A stretch of 64,000 nt of DNA from Paenibacillus radicis (ex Xue et al. 2023) (GCF_024722015.1 NZ_JANQBD010000019.1:124001-188000), one strand, 5' to 3'; positions 52,448-62,298 are shown, numbered from the stretch's first letter. Notes: generated by a model not told the origin, from the letters alone. Program-made: numbers and translations.

Positions 52448-53785
52448 ATGATCCCTATCAATGAAATGAAACATATACTGGCTCAATCCGATATGGCTTC
52501 ACTGATAGCCTACGTTGAAACGTTCCAGCCGTATGATTTGGCCAACTGTGTAGAAAGACTCGAACCGACGGAACAGCTGGAGCTTTTAGGATTATTGCCC
52601 CCGGATCGGTCTGCTTCGATATTGGAATATTTGGAGCCTGTGCTGCAATATCGAATATTGAATGAACTGGAGGAGGCCCAAACATCGCTGGTATTGAATG
52701 AAATGTCTAGCGATGTGGTTGTCGATATGATGTTGGCCTTGCATCGCCATCAGGCGGACAGGTTGCTGGAGCTACTTCCGGAGATTTACCGGCGAAAGCT
52801 TCAGACGTTAATGACCTTCCCGGAACATACGGCTGGCAGCTTGGCAACCATCGATTATATCGCTGCCCGAAGCACGTGGACTATTGAGAGAACGCTGCAG
52901 CATATCCGAAAAATCGGGCATGAGGCCGAAATCACGTCCTATGTCTACGTCACCGGAAATAAAGGTGAGCTTGTAGGTGTAGTTTCGTTGAAAAATATTA
53001 TTTTAGCGGAGCCCAAAACGGAAATATCGGAGATTGTAACCGGGGATGTAATTTCGGTGCCAGCGTCTATGGAGCAGGAGGAGGCAGCAGAGCTTTTATT
53101 CCGATACGATCTGGTTGCCCTCCCTGTAATTGATGCAAAAAAACGATTAATTGGTGTAATTACAGTTGACGACCTGATTGATGTCATGCAGGAGGAAGCA
53201 ACGGAGGATATTCAAAAGCTGGGCGGCAGTCAACCGTTAACGGACACTTATTTCAAATCTTCTGTGTTTCATCTCTACAGAAAACGAATTATTTGGCTGT
53301 TGATTTTATTTGTGGCAGAAACGTATACGGGGACTGTGCTAAGGCACTATGAAGAGACGTTGTCCGAGGTCATAGCACTGTCGTTCTTCATTCCATTGCT
53401 GATCGGTACCGGAGGAAACACAGGAACCCAAACCGTGTCCACGCTTGTACGTGCGCTTGCTGTTGGCGAAGTGAAGTTCAGCGATATTTTCAGGGTCATC
53501 CGCAAAGAAGTTTCGACCGGCCTCATGACAGGCGCCACAATTTCATTGATAGCCTATATTCGAGCCTTGATTCTTGGGGTTGAATCGAATATTGGACTTG
53601 TTGTCGGCATAACAGCTATGGCCATCGTCATTTGGGCGTCCTTTGTCGCAGCTGTCCTACCTTTAATCCTGCACAAGCTGAAAGCGGACCCTGCAGTTAT
53701 CTCTGGGCCTTTTATAACCACGCTGGTGGACGGTACCGGACTTATTATTTATTTCACGATTGCCAAGGTATTACTTCATTTATAG
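52448..53785 (+). CDS. mgtE: Magnesium transporter MgtE
   Basis: 445 residues, normal length. Order: N-terminal MgtE helical repeat domain (about 1-125, ELLGLLPPDRSASILEYL), a CBS pair (about 130-255, with VGVVSLKNI and LPVIDAKKRLIGVITVDDL), a plug helix, then five membrane helices with the pore signature PLLIGTGGNTGTQTVSTLVRAL near 316. It imports Mg2+, gated by Mg2+ binding to the cytoplasmic domains. GAGGGAG precedes the ATG. It stands alone, separated from wall genes by repeats. Confidence 0.95.
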   Translation: MIPINEMKHILAQSDMASLIAYVETFQPYDLANCVERLEPTEQLELLGLLPPDRSASILEYLEPVLQYRILNELEEAQTSLVLNEMSSDVVVDMMLALHRHQADRLLELLPEIYRRKLQTLMTFPEHTAGSLATIDYIAARSTWTIERTLQHIRKIGHEAEITSYVYVTGNKGELVGVVSLKNIILAEPKTEISEIVTGDVISVPASMEQEEAAELLFRYDLVALPVIDAKKRLIGVITVDDLIDVMQEEATEDIQKLGGSQPLTDTYFKSSVFHLYRKRIIWLLILFVAETYTGTVLRHYEETLSEVIALSFFIPLLIGTGGNTGTQTVSTLVRALAVGEVKFSDIFRVIRKEVSTGLMTGATISLIAYIRALILGVESNIGLVVGITAMAIVIWASFVAAVLPLILHKLKADPAVISGPFITTLVDGTGLIIYFTIAKVLLHL

Positions 53786-53943
53786 TGTTACATGCAAGCC
53801 TGCTATGGTTTCCGAGTTGTAGATCTTGGACTGTAGCTTGCTGTGTCGGCCTCAACAACTCTCCTTGGCTTACACCCGCGGGGAGTTTTATTTTGCCAAA
53901 AATATTTCTTGAAATAAAACGCGTTAGAGCGGAGTTGAATATA

Positions 53944-55056
53944 TTGCTTAGTAAGCTCAAACAACTGGATATGCCGATTCTGTTCATTTTAAGCATTTTT
54001 TTAGTACTCAGCACTGTTGTCATTTACAGCGCAACCTTTGAAACCAGTTATGAAGGCCTGTATAAAAACAATCTCATCACATTTGGAGTATTGTTTATTC
54101 CCATGATCGGATTGAGCTTATTGGATTATCGTGTTATCATCCACCGATTTTCCTATATTTTATATGGCTCCGGTATTTTACTGCTGCTTTTCGTTTCCTT
54201 TAAAGGTATGCAAATTAACGGGGCTCAGCGCTGGCTTTCATTAGGCGGGATGGTATTTCAACCATCGGAGATTATGAAGCTATTCCTTATTATGGCTTTG
54301 GCCAAATGGCTGAAAAACCGTGACGGACTGCCGATTCGGATATGGCATGAATTGATTCCCGCGGCGCTTTTGGTAGGCATTCCCTTTTACATGGTGCTGA
54401 AGCAGCCTGATTTGGGTACCTCGATCGTATTATTATGCATTTTCATCGGGATATTATGGATTGGAAACATGCAGTGGAAGCACATCCTAATAGGCACTTT
54501 AGGTGCAGCTTCAGCAATTGCAGGCATTGTTTTTCTCTATTTCTACGATTTTGAGCTGTTTTCCGCAATTGTGAAGCCACACCAACTGCAGCGTATTCAA
54601 ACGTTTCTTGATCCTCTGTCTGATCCGGATCGAAGCTGGCATGTCGTTAATTCCATCCGAGCCATCGGCACCGGACAATTAAGCGGTGAGGGCTATCTTA
54701 ACGGGTTGTTTATTCGCAGAGGCTTTATACCGTACAGCTACGCGGATTCCATATTTGTCGTGATAGGGGAGGAATTCGGATTTTTGGGCTGCGCTGTTCT
54801 GCTGATGATTTATTTTCTGCTTATTTACCGGATGGTTCGGATTTCCATAGATACTCAGGACATAGAAGGCAGGTATTTAATTGTCGGTGTAATTTCGATG
54901 TTTTCGCTGCAAATATTTGAAAATATCGCGATGCATATCGGCCTCATGCCATTGACGGGGATCGCGCTGCCTTTCGTCAGCTATGGAGGCAGCTCGCTGT
55001 TGACAAACATGCTGGCGGTCGGGTTGGTTTTGAGTGTCAAGCTGCATCCACGTTGA
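53944..55056 (+). CDS. FtsW/RodA/SpoVE-family protein (SEDS), second paralogue
   Basis: About 370 residues with roughly ten membrane helices. NGAQRWLSLGGMVFQPSEIMK near 92-112 (in part), KQPDLGTS near 155, RSWHVVNSIRAIGTGQLSGEG near 230 and GIALPFVSYGGSSLL at the end are SEDS landmarks. The open frame extends back to 53632 inside the mgtE gene; AGCGGAG at about 53927-53934 suits the TTG at 53944. Diverged from the paralogue at 49636, closer to RodA-like spacing. It ends at a bidirectional terminator. Confidence 0.85.
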   Translation: MLSKLKQLDMPILFILSIFLVLSTVVIYSATFETSYEGLYKNNLITFGVLFIPMIGLSLLDYRVIIHRFSYILYGSGILLLLFVSFKGMQINGAQRWLSLGGMVFQPSEIMKLFLIMALAKWLKNRDGLPIRIWHELIPAALLVGIPFYMVLKQPDLGTSIVLLCIFIGILWIGNMQWKHILIGTLGAASAIAGIVFLYFYDFELFSAIVKPHQLQRIQTFLDPLSDPDRSWHVVNSIRAIGTGQLSGEGYLNGLFIRRGFIPYSYADSIFVVIGEEFGFLGCAVLLMIYFLLIYRMVRISIDTQDIEGRYLIVGVISMFSLQIFENIAMHIGLMPLTGIALPFVSYGGSSLLTNMLAVGLVLSVKLHPR

Positions 55057-55058
55057 AA

Positions 55059-55105
55059 AAAAGAACGGCTCCATCGCAATTGCTTGCGAACAGAGCCGTT
55101 CTTTT
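55059..55105. terminator. Bidirectional terminator between the SEDS gene and threonine synthase
   Basis: AAAAGAACGGCTC (55059-55071) pairs perfectly with GAGCCGTTCTTTT (55093-55105), with an A-run before and T-run after, suited for both convergent genes. Confidence 0.92.
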
Positions 55106-55108
55106 ATT

Positions 55109-56497
55109 TTAAAAAAACGTCAATAGCTGTTTCTTGATCTCTTCGTTGGTTCCATCGACTACGATTTGGTTTTGCGGTTTATCGAACAGAGCTTGAATTT
55201 GCTCCGGGTAAGTCTGGCTAATATTGCGCAGCCGGATAGACTCATCGAACTTGGCCGGATGAGCTGTCGAAAGTGCGACCGTTACTTCTCCGTCAGCTGC
55301 AAGCTTATCGGATGCTGCTACACCGCAGGCGGTATGGGGATCCAGCAGGTAGCCATACTTCTCGTGATATTCCTGGATTGTGTTCAGGCAATCCTCGTTA
55401 TCCACACTATAAGCGGAGAAATCAGCTTGCACACGCTTCAACAATTGTTCTGGAATGACGATGCGTCCTTCTGCCTTGAACTGTGCCATGAGAGAAGTGA
55501 CAGTAGCTGCGTCTCCTCCATACAGATAGAACAAGTAACGCTCGAAGTTGCTTGCCACTTGAATGTCCATCGACGGACTGTACGTACCGCGGAAATCCCC
55601 AGGTTGATACAAGCCTTCGTTTACGAAACGCGCCAGGATGTTGTTCTCGTTCGTCGCCAATATGAGCTTGTGAATGGGAAGACCCATTTGCTGAGCGAGG
55701 TAACCGGCAAAAATATCGCCAAAGTTGCCTGTCGGTACGCTGAAGCTGATCTTCTCGGCTTGTCCTTTGTTGGCCAGCTGGAAGTAAGCATAGAAGTAGT
55801 ACACGGTCTGTGCGAGAATCCGGGCAATATTGATTGAGTTAATGGCGCGCAGATGGTACTGATGCTTGAAGTCTACATCCGCGAACAATTCTTTAATAAT
55901 ACGCTGGCAGTCATCGAAGGTGCCTTCGACAGAGAGGTTAAGCACATTAGTGTCACTGACTGTCGTCATTTGAAGCTCCTGCACCTTACTAACCTTCTGG
56001 TGAGGATGTAAAATGCAAATGCGGATTCCTTCTTTGCCGCGTACGCCCTCGATCGCTGAAGCTCCGGTGTCGCCTGAGGTTGCTCCGAGGATATGGATGA
56101 TGGAATTATTTTTACGGGAGATGTAAGAATACAGATTGCCTAGAAATTGCAGCGCTACATCCTTGAAGGCGAATGTGGGGCCATGAAACAGCTCCAACAC
56201 ATACAGACCTTCATTAATCTGGTGTACTGGCGTTACATCCTCATGCCGGAATGTTGAATAGCTGTCATCAACTAGCTTCTTCAGATCCGCCCGCGGAATC
56301 TCATTATTTACAAATAAGGAGAAAACCTCAAGAGCAAGCTCCTGATAAGAGAGCTGCTGCCATTGTTTAAGGGTTTCTTCCGACAGCTGAGGCAGCTGCT
56401 CAGGTACAAGCAATCCTCCGTCATCGGCAAGTCCCATCAAAATTGCGTCAATAAAGCCAGTAGGGGCTACCTGTCCCCGTGTGCTGATATATTTCAT
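55109..56497 (-). CDS. thrC: Threonine synthase
   Basis: 462 residues, the longer type of ThrC. It opens MKYISTRGQVAPTGFIDAIL; the PLP lysine is Lys112 in PTFAFKDVALQFLGN; ATSGDTGASAIEG near 142 and SVPTGNFGDIFAGYLA near 246 bind phosphate and cofactor. It converts O-phospho-L-homoserine to threonine. No other threonine genes adjoin it. AAGGAGAGC precedes the start on the minus strand. It is read toward the SEDS gene. Confidence 0.93.
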   Translation of the reverse strand: MKYISTRGQVAPTGFIDAILMGLADDGGLLVPEQLPQLSEETLKQWQQLSYQELALEVFSLFVNNEIPRADLKKLVDDSYSTFRHEDVTPVHQINEGLYVLELFHGPTFAFKDVALQFLGNLYSYISRKNNSIIHILGATSGDTGASAIEGVRGKEGIRICILHPHQKVSKVQELQMTTVSDTNVLNLSVEGTFDDCQRIIKELFADVDFKHQYHLRAINSINIARILAQTVYYFYAYFQLANKGQAEKISFSVPTGNFGDIFAGYLAQQMGLPIHKLILATNENNILARFVNEGLYQPGDFRGTYSPSMDIQVASNFERYLFYLYGGDAATVTSLMAQFKAEGRIVIPEQLLKRVQADFSAYSVDNEDCLNTIQEYHEKYGYLLDPHTACGVAASDKLAADGEVTVALSTAHPAKFDESIRLRNISQTYPEQIQALFDKPQNQIVVDGTNEEIKKQLLTFF

Positions 56498-56852
56498 TGT
56501 ATGCTCTCCTTGTGTCCAATTGAATTAGTTCCATTGTAACAAATTTGGAGGCTAGTGGTCGACCCCAAACTTGACGCGGTATTTATCTTGGAGAAGTTAT
56601 GGATCAGAAGGATTGTACAATTTTTGAAAAACAGTGAAAAAGAAAGAAATCGCAAGAAATTCATAGCCAATCATTTTCTGAAAAACGCCTCATTCCATAT
56701 CCTGTAAGAAGCTTTCATCATAGCTAAAAGGACTGAATCAACCGGAACAGCGTTTGACTATAGAACATCAGTTCTATAAAGTTTTGAGGTGAGCGCTCAA
56801 GCTTTTATGGCCATACGAGTTCATTCATTTATAGAGAAAAGGTGATCCTTCC
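56498..56852. other. Divergent intergenic region between thrC and the CotS-like gene
   Basis: No gene. It should hold the promoters of both flanking genes. A palindromic TGAGCGCTCA lies at about 56790-56799; no known operator is recognised. Confidence 0.4.
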
Positions 56853-57860
56853 TTGTCAATTTTTATGGAACCCCGCGTAACCGATGATTCTGAGGTAAGG
56901 GAAGAAGTATTCGCCCATTTAGCGGAATTATTCAGCTTGCGAATTTATAGTTATGTCCCCAATTTTTTAGGTTTACATAATATGAAGTGGATTGTGACAA
57001 CTAATGCCGGGGAACTGTTCGTTAAATGCTACCACCCTAAGCGGTATCAACTGACCGATTCCGATCGCCGTGCCAAAATTGGACGTTCGCTTTCGTTTCA
57101 GCATGTGCTGCACAATCAGGCGGGTGTGTGTCCCGGAGTGTGGAGCCGGAATGGAGAATACATTTTTCAATCCCCATCGGGTCATTGCTATGTGGTCATG
57201 CAGCATGTGGCGGGCCGTCCGCTTCAAGCCGGCTTGGTGGACACAGAGACCATACATAAGCTGGGGAAGGCTGCCGGCCGAATGCATGTCATACTATCAA
57301 GCTATCCGGCAGAGGGCGGGAGCTGGGCACCGTCAATGACGACAATGATAGATAAATGGCGAATCAATCTAGAGAAAGCATTAGAGAAGAGCACTCAGAA
57401 CGAGAAAGCTGTCCGCGCTATCAAAAGGCAAGGAATGCTGCTGTCGAGCCTGGATTTATCAATGTTTAGCGAGCTTGAACACGGTTGGGCGCATTGGGAC
57501 TTATGGGTCGATAATATGTTGCTCGGCGAAGATTGTGAGGTTCGCTTCGTTGATTTCGATACCGTCCAGTTCGGCTATCCCGAAATCGACATTGCACGAT
57601 TGCTGCTGTCCTGCACTTTGCACAGGGGGGAGCTTCGCATGGAACCTGCTGCCGCCTTTCTTGCGGGCTACAGGGAGGAACGTCCTTTTCCAAGAGGGCG
57701 GCTGCCTTTAGCCTTGAAGCTTGTATGGTGCCGTGAGGCTCACTGGTGGCTAAGGGTCGACATGGACGATTATAATACGCCCCCCAAAAGATTTGCTGAG
57801 GAAATGATATGGTTGACCGACCATTGGCATGATCTTGAAGAAGGGTTTGGAGAGTTGTAG
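56853..57860 (+). CDS. CotS/APH-family kinase-fold protein, putative spore coat protein
   Basis: 335 residues of the aminoglycoside-phosphotransferase fold. ATP-side Lys in LFVKCYHP near 57, hinge VVMQHVAGRPL near 113, catalytic loop HWDLWVDNMLLG near 213 and metal Asp in VRFVDFDTVQFG near 230 all fit, so kinase residues are intact. The CotS/YutH group of such proteins sits in the Bacillus spore coat. TTG start behind AAAAGGTGAT; an ATG follows four codons later. Monocistronic. Confidence 0.75.
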   Translation: MSIFMEPRVTDDSEVREEVFAHLAELFSLRIYSYVPNFLGLHNMKWIVTTNAGELFVKCYHPKRYQLTDSDRRAKIGRSLSFQHVLHNQAGVCPGVWSRNGEYIFQSPSGHCYVVMQHVAGRPLQAGLVDTETIHKLGKAAGRMHVILSSYPAEGGSWAPSMTTMIDKWRINLEKALEKSTQNEKAVRAIKRQGMLLSSLDLSMFSELEHGWAHWDLWVDNMLLGEDCEVRFVDFDTVQFGYPEIDIARLLLSCTLHRGELRMEPAAAFLAGYREERPFPRGRLPLALKLVWCREAHWWLRVDMDDYNTPPKRFAEEMIWLTDHWHDLEEGFGEL

Positions 57861-57973
57861 CCCTGAATGGACGAAAATGGAAAAAACAACAGATCACCTA
57901 AAAACAACCGCTACCTCATTCAAGTGGACTTGTAGGATAATGACAGTACATTTGCATGAGGAGGCATAGTATC

Positions 57974-59731
57974 GTGAAAAAATGGAATCGGGCTTTATTA
58001 CCGCTATGTATTGTAATCGCTTTCTCGACTGCCCCGACTGGGGCTTCTGCTGAAACAGCGGAAGTTAAAGTATCTACCGTGGATGAAATCGCTGCTGCGA
58101 TGAAGAAAGCGCAGCCTGGCGACACGATTGTTATGAAGAACGGCGTTTGGAAGGATGCCGCTGTTGTAGTAACAGGAGAAGGAAAAGAAAATAAGCCTAT
58201 TACATTGCGCGCTGAAACTCCGGGTCAAGTATGGTTGACCGGTTCCTCTACATTAAATATTGGAGGGTCTTACCTGACAGTCGATGGCTTGGTATTTAAA
58301 AACGGGGGAGATATCGATGATTCGGGCGTTATAGAATTCAAGGTTGGTGACATCGAAGCTTCACACTCCCGCCTTACCAATATTCAGATGATCGATTATA
58401 ATCCATCCAGCAATGAGACGAATACCAAGTGGGTAGGCATATACGGTGACCATAACCGTGTGGATCATTCTTACTTCAAGGGCAAGAAGAATATTGGCGC
58501 AACTATGGTAGTATGGAGAGAGAAGGTAGGCGAGAACTACCATCAGATCGATCATAACTATTTTGCCGGACGTCCTATTCTGAGGGATGATAAAGGACAG
58601 GTTGTGAGCAACGAAGCGGAGACGCTGCGAATCGGCACGAGTACGCATTCCCTTACGGATTCGTACACTACGGTTGAGGCTAACCTGTTCGAGAATAACG
58701 ATGGCGAGATTGAGATGATGTCCGTGAAGTCGGGCAAAAACATGATCCGCGGCAATACATTTTTGAACAATGCGGCTACCGTTACGCTTCGTCACGGCAA
58801 TGGCTCGCATATTGAGAATAACTTCTTCCTCGCTAATGGGAAAGCGAATGCCGGCGCAATTCGCGTTATCGGTGAGGATCATGTCATAGCTAACAATTAC
58901 ATAAGCGGTATTGTTGGTTCTAACGTAACTCGGGGAGCCATCACAATGACCAATGGCATCCCGAATTCAGATCTGAATAAATATTTCCAAGTAAAGAACG
59001 TTACTATCGCCAATAACACGTTGGTTAATAATGAGAACAACATTATTGTAGGCGACAAGAAAAGCGCCACTAATTCACTGGCGCCAGCAGGTACCATGCT
59101 TGTAAATAATCTTGTAGCAGCAAGCGGGAAAAGTACATTGCCGTTAATCAAGGTGCTTGATGATACCGCCGAGCTTAAGTATGAAGGCAATTTCATGTAT
59201 GGCGCTGAGCTCGGTATCGATCCGGTAGCCGGCATAACTGTACAGGATCCGAAGCTTGCTCTGGGAGCAGATGGAATTTATCGGACTACTCCGCAAAGCC
59301 CTGCCATAAAAGCATGGAGCAATGAGTCCCAAGCACCAGTAATCAACGAGCCTTTGAAGCCGAAGGATGTTGGGCCTGAATGGTTGAAGGGAGTCGAATA
59401 CGGCAAAATATACTTGGAAGCGAACGGCAAAGCGGTTGCCTTGGAAAAGGAGCCATTCATAGCCTCTGAGCGCACAATGGTACCGGTCAGCGTCATCCAA
59501 CAGACGTTGGGCGCGGAGATTAAGGGTGATGCTAAATCCTCGGAAATTACTATAAGCCGCAAAGGAAAGACGATAGTGCTGAAGATAGCGGACACTCCAG
59601 AGGCGGAGGCGCAAGTGAAGCAAGGAACGGTATTCGTTCCGGTTCGGAAGGTAGCGGAATCGTTGGCTGCAAGGGTAGAATGGAATTCCGACTACAAGCA
59701 AATTGCCAATCTGATTACAATCACTCCGTAA
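57974..59731 (+). CDS. Secreted polysaccharide lyase family 6 (chondroitinase B/alginate lyase-like) with copper-amine-oxidase-like domain
   Basis: 585 residues. Signal peptide MKKWNRALLPLCIVIAFS to about residue 26 (GASAE). A right-handed beta-helix follows (N-rich rungs such as NLFENNDG, IRGNTFLNN, IENNFFLANG). The PL6 catalytic pair is seen as Lys near 252 and Arg near 259 in SVKSGKNMIRGN, with NEAETLRIG upstream. The last 110 residues (EANGKAVALEKEPFIASERTMVPVS, in part) form a copper amine oxidase N-terminal-like domain, common at the end of Paenibacillus surface enzymes. The frame opens at ATG 57956, but AGGAGG inside it serves GTG 57974. It cleaves uronate polymers outside the cell. 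Confidence 0.85.
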   Translation: MKKWNRALLPLCIVIAFSTAPTGASAETAEVKVSTVDEIAAAMKKAQPGDTIVMKNGVWKDAAVVVTGEGKENKPITLRAETPGQVWLTGSSTLNIGGSYLTVDGLVFKNGGDIDDSGVIEFKVGDIEASHSRLTNIQMIDYNPSSNETNTKWVGIYGDHNRVDHSYFKGKKNIGATMVVWREKVGENYHQIDHNYFAGRPILRDDKGQVVSNEAETLRIGTSTHSLTDSYTTVEANLFENNDGEIEMMSVKSGKNMIRGNTFLNNAATVTLRHGNGSHIENNFFLANGKANAGAIRVIGEDHVIANNYISGIVGSNVTRGAITMTNGIPNSDLNKYFQVKNVTIANNTLVNNENNIIVGDKKSATNSLAPAGTMLVNNLVAASGKSTLPLIKVLDDTAELKYEGNFMYGAELGIDPVAGITVQDPKLALGADGIYRTTPQSPAIKAWSNESQAPVINEPLKPKDVGPEWLKGVEYGKIYLEANGKAVALEKEPFIASERTMVPVSVIQQTLGAEIKGDAKSSEITISRKGKTIVLKIADTPEAEAQVKQGTVFVPVRKVAESLAARVEWNSDYKQIANLITITP

Positions 59732-59835
59732 TTATTGTGTAATCTGTATAATCCGTAATACTATGCTTAACGCGCCCTCGATTGCGCGTCACAAACTCTA
59801 TCATTTTTCTTTATGATTTTTATGCAAGCACAGTA

Positions 59836-59867
59836 AGCAGCTCGCCCTACCAGGGTGGGCTGCTTTA
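59836..59867 (+). terminator. Hairpin after the PL6 gene
   Basis: GCAGCTCGCCC pairs with GGGTGGGCTGC (two weak pairs) followed by TTTATTTT, about 100 bases after the stop. Confidence 0.65.
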
Positions 59868-60052
59868 TTTTAACACATAAGACTTCCATGCCGCTTACGC
59901 GACACCACTGATGAATGAAAGTGCTTTACAGCGCTAAAGTAAGGATACTCTTTCATGTTGCTTTAACACATAAGACTTCCATGCCGCTTACGCGACACCA
60001 CCGATGAATGAAAGCGCCTTACAGCGCTAAAATAAGGATACTCTTTCTAATG
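59868..60052. repeat. Direct tandem duplication of a 93-bp unit
   Basis: TTAACACATAAGACTTCC recurs 93 bases apart (59870 and 59963). Copies differ at few positions (CACTGATG/CACCGATG, GTGCTTTAC/GCGCCTTAC). Each unit contains GCGCT palindromes around TTACAGCGCTAAA. The second copy runs straight into repeat B copy 3, and part of the unit matches sequence before repeat B copy 2. Confidence 0.85.
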
Positions 60053-60097
60053 TTGCTTTAATGTTGCTTTAGTGATGGCGCGAGAACAGATGATTAC

Positions 60098-60600
60098 AGG
60101 TTGCTTTCATTCTAAAGGAAACTTAGGATTTTCGGACGGCTGCCGAAAGAAAGACTATAGATGGAAATCCTCCCGTTAATCCAGCCTGGATTCCGTTTGA
60201 AATCAATCTAACTGGAAAAACTCCTGCTAATAGAGGCAATAGGGATGATATCAGACAAAATCCTTAAAATTAGCATGAGAAATTCCAGTTATAGGGCTTG
60301 GGACGCTATTTTTCGAGAATATAACGTGACAATTTCCTCATAATTGCGTGAGGTTCGCCAGACTGCCATGCCATGCTGTAAACGAACCCGGAACCCGCGA
60401 TTAGCACGCGTTGGAGATCGACCTCATAGCTGCATTTCACTGAGAATACCCAAGAATGGCTGTCTCAAAAGGGGCTGTTTCAATAGGGTAAACCCTAGTG
60501 AATGAATCCCATAGAATGTGCAAAAGTACCTTTAATTCCAAAATGGAATTGAGGGTGCTTTTGTTCAACCCTATATTCAGGATCAAGGACGCTGAAACGT
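60098..60600. repeat. Repeat B copy 3
   Basis: Same block as the other two copies, core from GGAAATCCTCCCG (60163). Hairpin arms are 60210-60231 and 60269-60290, with one mismatch (GCATGAG for GCAGGAG). The 3' part holds GGCTGTCTCAAAAGGGGCTG, like an insertion-sequence end, and a distal hairpin AATTCCAAAATGGAATT inside AAAAGTACC/GGGTGCTTTT. No repeat A adjoins this copy. About 118 bases remain before gerA. Confidence 0.75.
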
Positions 60601-60718
60601 ATTTTTCGAAGCCCTATACGAGAATCTACGTGCTGGAATACGGTTGATTCAACCGAAAAGTGCATAATCAGTAGCGATTAATGGAAATCTATATAGAAAT
60701 TGCCTACAGAGGTGAATC

Positions 60719-62296
60719 ATGTTCTTTTCCAAATGGTTCAAGAAGCAGCGCAAAGGGCTAATTCGCAATTCGTCGCCTTCATACATCTCTTCTTCAGAGA
60801 AGGAAGTAAGGAATGATCTGGCTTCAAAGGTTATTTGGTTCCGTGAACAGCTGCAAAATTGCACGGACATCAAGTTTCATGAGGTTCGCCTACCGGGAGA
60901 TATTCCTTGTGTATTTATTTATATAGAAGGTATTACCGATCAAAAGCTGCTGCAGGAGCAGGTTTTATCGCCGCTCATGTTTGAAGTAACGGGTGTAACC
61001 GGTGCCGAGCTGGTGCTGAAAATCGCAGGCTTAAAGCAGCTGCCTGTCTCATACGTGGAAACCAGTTTGGAATTGGAGGCTGCTTTAAATTCATTATTTG
61101 AAGGAACGATAGTTCTTCTGGTTCATAACGAGCCGCAGCTCATTTTATTTCCGATGAAAGCTCTGGAGAAGAGGGCGATCCCCCAGGCGGAGAACGAAAC
61201 TGTAATTCGAGGGCCGAAGGAAGCCTTTGTTGAAGATATCTCTACCAATATCACCATGATTCGCAGAAAAATCAAGCATCCCGCTCTAAAGCTGGAGCAT
61301 TATCAGTTCGGTTCATATACCAGAACGGCTGCTGTCATTTGTTATATTGAAGGCATATGTGAACAGAAGCTGATCGATGAAGTGAAGAAACGATTATCTC
61401 GGATTGACATTGACGGGGTGCTTGGCAGCAGTTATATCGAGGAGTTTATTGAGGATAATCCCTACTCTCCCTTTCCTCAGGTTCAATACACGGAACGGCC
61501 GGATGTCGTATCCGCAGCGCTGCTGGAAGGCAGAGTCGCTATTCTAATAGATGGAACGCCAATTCCTCTTATCGTGCCTGTTACTTTGTACATGCTGCTT
61601 CAATCACCTGAGGATTATTATCAAAGGTTTGTTGCTGCGACTTGGATCCGCTGGATTCGTTACATCTTTTTATTGATCTCCTTTTTGCTGCCCTCTATTT
61701 ATATAGCGGTAAGCACGTTCCACCCGGAAATGCTGCCTCCCAATCTATTGATTACAGTTGCATCAGCCCGTGAGGATGTCCCGTTTCCTGCCATTATTGA
61801 AGCCTACATTATGGAAATCACATTTGAGGCGCTCAGGGAAGCGGGACTGCGGATTCCCAAGCCTATAGGACAAACCATTTCCATTATTGGAGCATTGGTA
61901 ATCGGTCAAGCTGTAGTTCAGGCAGGAATCGTTTCCGCGCCTATGGTTATAGTTGTTTCCATTACGGGAATTGCATCGTTTATTATCCCGCATTTCGATC
62001 TGGGACTAACCTTTCGGCTATTGCGTTTCCCGGTTATGATTCTTGCCGCAAGCTTCGGCTTGTATGGGGTTATTATTAGTATTTTACTTATTTATGTGCA
62101 TCTGGTTTCGTTAAGATCATTCGGTACGCCTTATCTTTCACCTACTGCGCCAATCGTTTTTAGCGATTGGAAGGATGTACTGATTCGGGCTCCATGGTGG
62201 ATGATGAAGAAGAGGCCCCTGCTGTATGGAACCAATGATGATAAGCGGCAAACTTATCGGAAAAGGCCGCAAATTCCAGAGGATGATGGAGATTAA
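60719..62296 (+). CDS. Spore germination protein, GerA family (A subunit)
   Basis: 525 residues. A large cytoplasmic N-terminal domain (about 1-300) with the repeated YIEGITDQKLL / YIEGICEQKLI motif typical for GerAA is followed by four to five membrane helices (IRYIFLLISFLLPSIYIAV; VIGQAVVQAGIVSAPMVIVVS) and a basic tail. It forms the nutrient-gated channel of the germinant receptor in the inner spore membrane. GAGGTGAATC precedes the ATG. First of a gerA-gerC-small gene-gerB cluster, probably expressed in the forespore (sigma-G in this family). Confidence 0.92.
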   Translation: MFFSKWFKKQRKGLIRNSSPSYISSSEKEVRNDLASKVIWFREQLQNCTDIKFHEVRLPGDIPCVFIYIEGITDQKLLQEQVLSPLMFEVTGVTGAELVLKIAGLKQLPVSYVETSLELEAALNSLFEGTIVLLVHNEPQLILFPMKALEKRAIPQAENETVIRGPKEAFVEDISTNITMIRRKIKHPALKLEHYQFGSYTRTAAVICYIEGICEQKLIDEVKKRLSRIDIDGVLGSSYIEEFIEDNPYSPFPQVQYTERPDVVSAALLEGRVAILIDGTPIPLIVPVTLYMLLQSPEDYYQRFVAATWIRWIRYIFLLISFLLPSIYIAVSTFHPEMLPPNLLITVASAREDVPFPAIIEAYIMEITFEALREAGLRIPKPIGQTISIIGALVIGQAVVQAGIVSAPMVIVVSITGIASFIIPHFDLGLTFRLLRFPVMILAASFGLYGVIISILLIYVHLVSLRSFGTPYLSPTAPIVFSDWKDVLIRAPWWMMKKRPLLYGTNDDKRQTYRKRPQIPEDDGD

Positions 62297-62298
62297 CG

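Noticed and set aside
53632..53943. Coding extension of the second SEDS gene over the end of mgtE
   Set aside because: It overlaps 150 bases of mgtE, is rich in Cys/Trp without family similarity, and a binding site is found before TTG 53944.
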